A stretch of DNA of 64,000 nt, taken from positions 1 to 64,000 of the forward strand of contig CAYMPJ010000003.1 of the NCBI GenBank assembly GCA_964392325.1, written 5' to 3'. A model generated the notes under the pieces. That model did no database searches, was not told the DNA's origin, and worked only from the letters and a program-made list of their open reading frames with translations. Made by a program: the position numbers and the translations under genes. Below are positions 62,948 to 64,000 of this stretch, in pieces. The DNA is from CALLPQ01 sp964392325 (GTDB lineage: Bacteria > Pseudomonadota > Alphaproteobacteria > Caulobacterales > Parvularculaceae). Each line of letters opens with the position of its first letter. The first letter of the stretch is position 1.

Positions 62948-64000
62948 TTAGCCGGCAAGGTTTGCCTGTAAGGGCTGTGTATCAGCCCATTTGTTCAACT
63001 TTTCTTGAAGCGCCTTTTTGTTTACCGGCTTGGACAAATAATCATTCATACCAGCATTGAGGAACTTTTGACCGTCACCGGTAAGGGCATGTGCCGTTAT
63101 AGCAATTATTGGCGTTTCCGGCTTGTTGTGAGTGTTTTCAAATTGACGGATAGCCTTTGTTGCTTCGATCCCATCCATTTCCGGCATGGAGATATCCATC
63201 AAAACAATATCAAATTCGTTTGCGTGATATAGTTCGACGGCACTGATACCGTTTTCTGCCACTGTAATATCATAGTACTGATCATCGATCATATTTTGAA
63301 GAACCATGAGATTAACAAGATTATCGTCGGCTATCAGAACTTGAATCTTTTTAACCGAATTTATTTTTAGTTTTTCCGATTGAGCAACTGACTCTTGTGG
63401 CAGAGATTTGCGCTGTTCTTGTCCATACGCATTGAGTGCTACGGTTAAAGAATCCATTAGCAATATGCTGTTTGCGGGTTTTCTTAAAAATGAGACCCCG
63501 TTATGATCTTTAAACTCTTTACTTGTGGAAGAGTGATCTGTCGTTGATAAAATAATGATTTGAGTGTCTTCCAACGCACTATCATCGAGAATGGTTCGCG
63601 CCAATTCAAGGCCATCCATGCCGGGCATGTGAAGGTCGATAATCGCAACGGGAATAGGGACATTATTTTGATGGGCACGATGGAGTGACTCGAGTGCATC
63701 TTTGCCGCATGATGCAGAAATTACGTCTGCATTCCAGCCCTTTAATTTTGATTCAATAACTGTGCGACTAAGGTCAAAGTCGTCAACTAGCAAGATGGAG
63801 GCCGACGCCATATCGGGTAGCGGCTTTTTTGATTCAGCCTCCACAATCGGAAAACAAATATTGGCGCTAAAGGTTGAACCCTCTCCCAATCTGGACTGAA
63901 CCTCGATCTTTGCGTCCATGGCCTCGATCAAAGAGTTGGTTATAGTCAAGCCGAGGCCCGTGCCGCCAAAGCGACGCGTTGTGGAGCTCTCTGCCTGTGA
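62948..64000 (-). CDS. Hybrid histidine kinase, C-terminal part (runs off the window)
   Basis: The frame remains open to 64000, so the protein begins beyond the window. The visible part starts with the end of the ATPase domain: SSTTRRFGGTGLGLTITNSLIEAMDAKIEVQSRLGEGSTF (G2 box). Two receiver domains follow: ILLVDDFDLSRTVIESKL...AIIDLHMPGMDGLELA...FLRKP, and VLIADDNLVNLMVLQNMI...IVLMDISMPEMDGIEATKAIR...DYLSKPVNKKAL. Each has the Asp phospho-acceptor and the conserved Lys. No Hpt domain follows within the protein. The sensor is not visible, so the signal is unknown; it may feed a phosphorelay through a separate Hpt protein. The TTG at 63949 is just a Leu codon. Confidence 0.93.
   Translation of the reverse strand, partial: SQAESSTTRRFGGTGLGLTITNSLIEAMDAKIEVQSRLGEGSTFSANICFPIVEAESKKPLPDMASASILLVDDFDLSRTVIESKLKGWNADVISASCGKDALESLHRAHQNNVPIPVAIIDLHMPGMDGLELARTILDDSALEDTQIIILSTTDHSSTSKEFKDHNGVSFLRKPANSILLMDSLTVALNAYGQEQRKSLPQESVAQSEKLKINSVKKIQVLIADDNLVNLMVLQNMIDDQYYDITVAENGISAVELYHANEFDIVLMDISMPEMDGIEATKAIRQFENTHNKPETPIIAITAHALTGDGQKFLNAGMNDYLSKPVNKKALQEKLNKWADTQPLQANLAG

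Overview
The window is chromosomal DNA of an alphaproteobacterium. The evidence is a CpdR response regulator, LptE, MiaB-PhoH-YbeY-CorC-Lnt gene order, HemJ in place of other protoporphyrinogen oxidases, type-B PutA, and above all the classic alphaproteobacterial origin neighbourhood (ppsR-maf-aroE-coaE diverging from hemE-hemJ-rho, then mnmE-mnmG-rsmG-parA-parB and holA-lptE-leuS). No insertion sequence, prophage, integrase or CRISPR array is visible. I cannot name the genus.

Layout. 1-12.3 kb: the 3'-truncated tRNA-Val(GAC), an exported amidase, cpdR, an N-formylglutamate amidohydrolase-like gene, a strong candidate small RNA on the minus strand (3846-3929), a GT4 glycosyltransferase, an XRE regulator, hisN-hisI-MATE, DoxX-like, a tandem thioredoxin-fold protein, a NifU/IscU-like scaffold and a LysR regulator. 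12.5-17.9 kb: an assimilatory sulfur operon (cysG-DUF2849-GST-cysI-DUF934, then cysH). 17.9-21.1 kb: gamma-glutamyltransferase divergent from a P1-family (DmpA/NylC-like) self-processing hydrolase, then tRNA-Arg(ACG). 21.1-31.7 kb: amino-acid catabolism, with a complete mdeB-mdeA/mdeR methionine gamma-lyase locus, putR/putA, and an M2 (ACE-like) peptidase.

31.7-49 kb is the replication-origin domain. The ppsR, maf and fused aroE-coaE genes run leftward. hemE, hemJ, rho, mnmE, mnmG, rsmG, parA and parB run rightward. The roughly 430-bp AT-rich gap between ppsR and hemE has several DnaA-box-like sites and, just before hemE, four TTAA half-sites spaced 11, 10 and 11 bp that form two full CtrA boxes (TTAA-N7-TTAA). 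About 8.6-11.5 kb away lie four perfect 16-bp parS sites, three of them inside reading frames. With cpdR (which controls CtrA proteolysis in relatives), this suggests a CtrA-type cell cycle.

49-64 kb: holA, lptE, leuS, a DUF3576 lipoprotein, a long gene-free gap, a porin, a second XRE regulator, then lnt-corC-ybeY-phoH-miaB and the C-terminal half of a hybrid histidine kinase that runs off the window.

The most notable items are the candidate origin with its phased CtrA array, the anti-Shine-Dalgarno small RNA beside cpdR, the in-frame AroE-CoaE fusion, and a secreted S9-type propeller with no protease domain beside the origin. All assignments come from reading the sequence; no database search was run.
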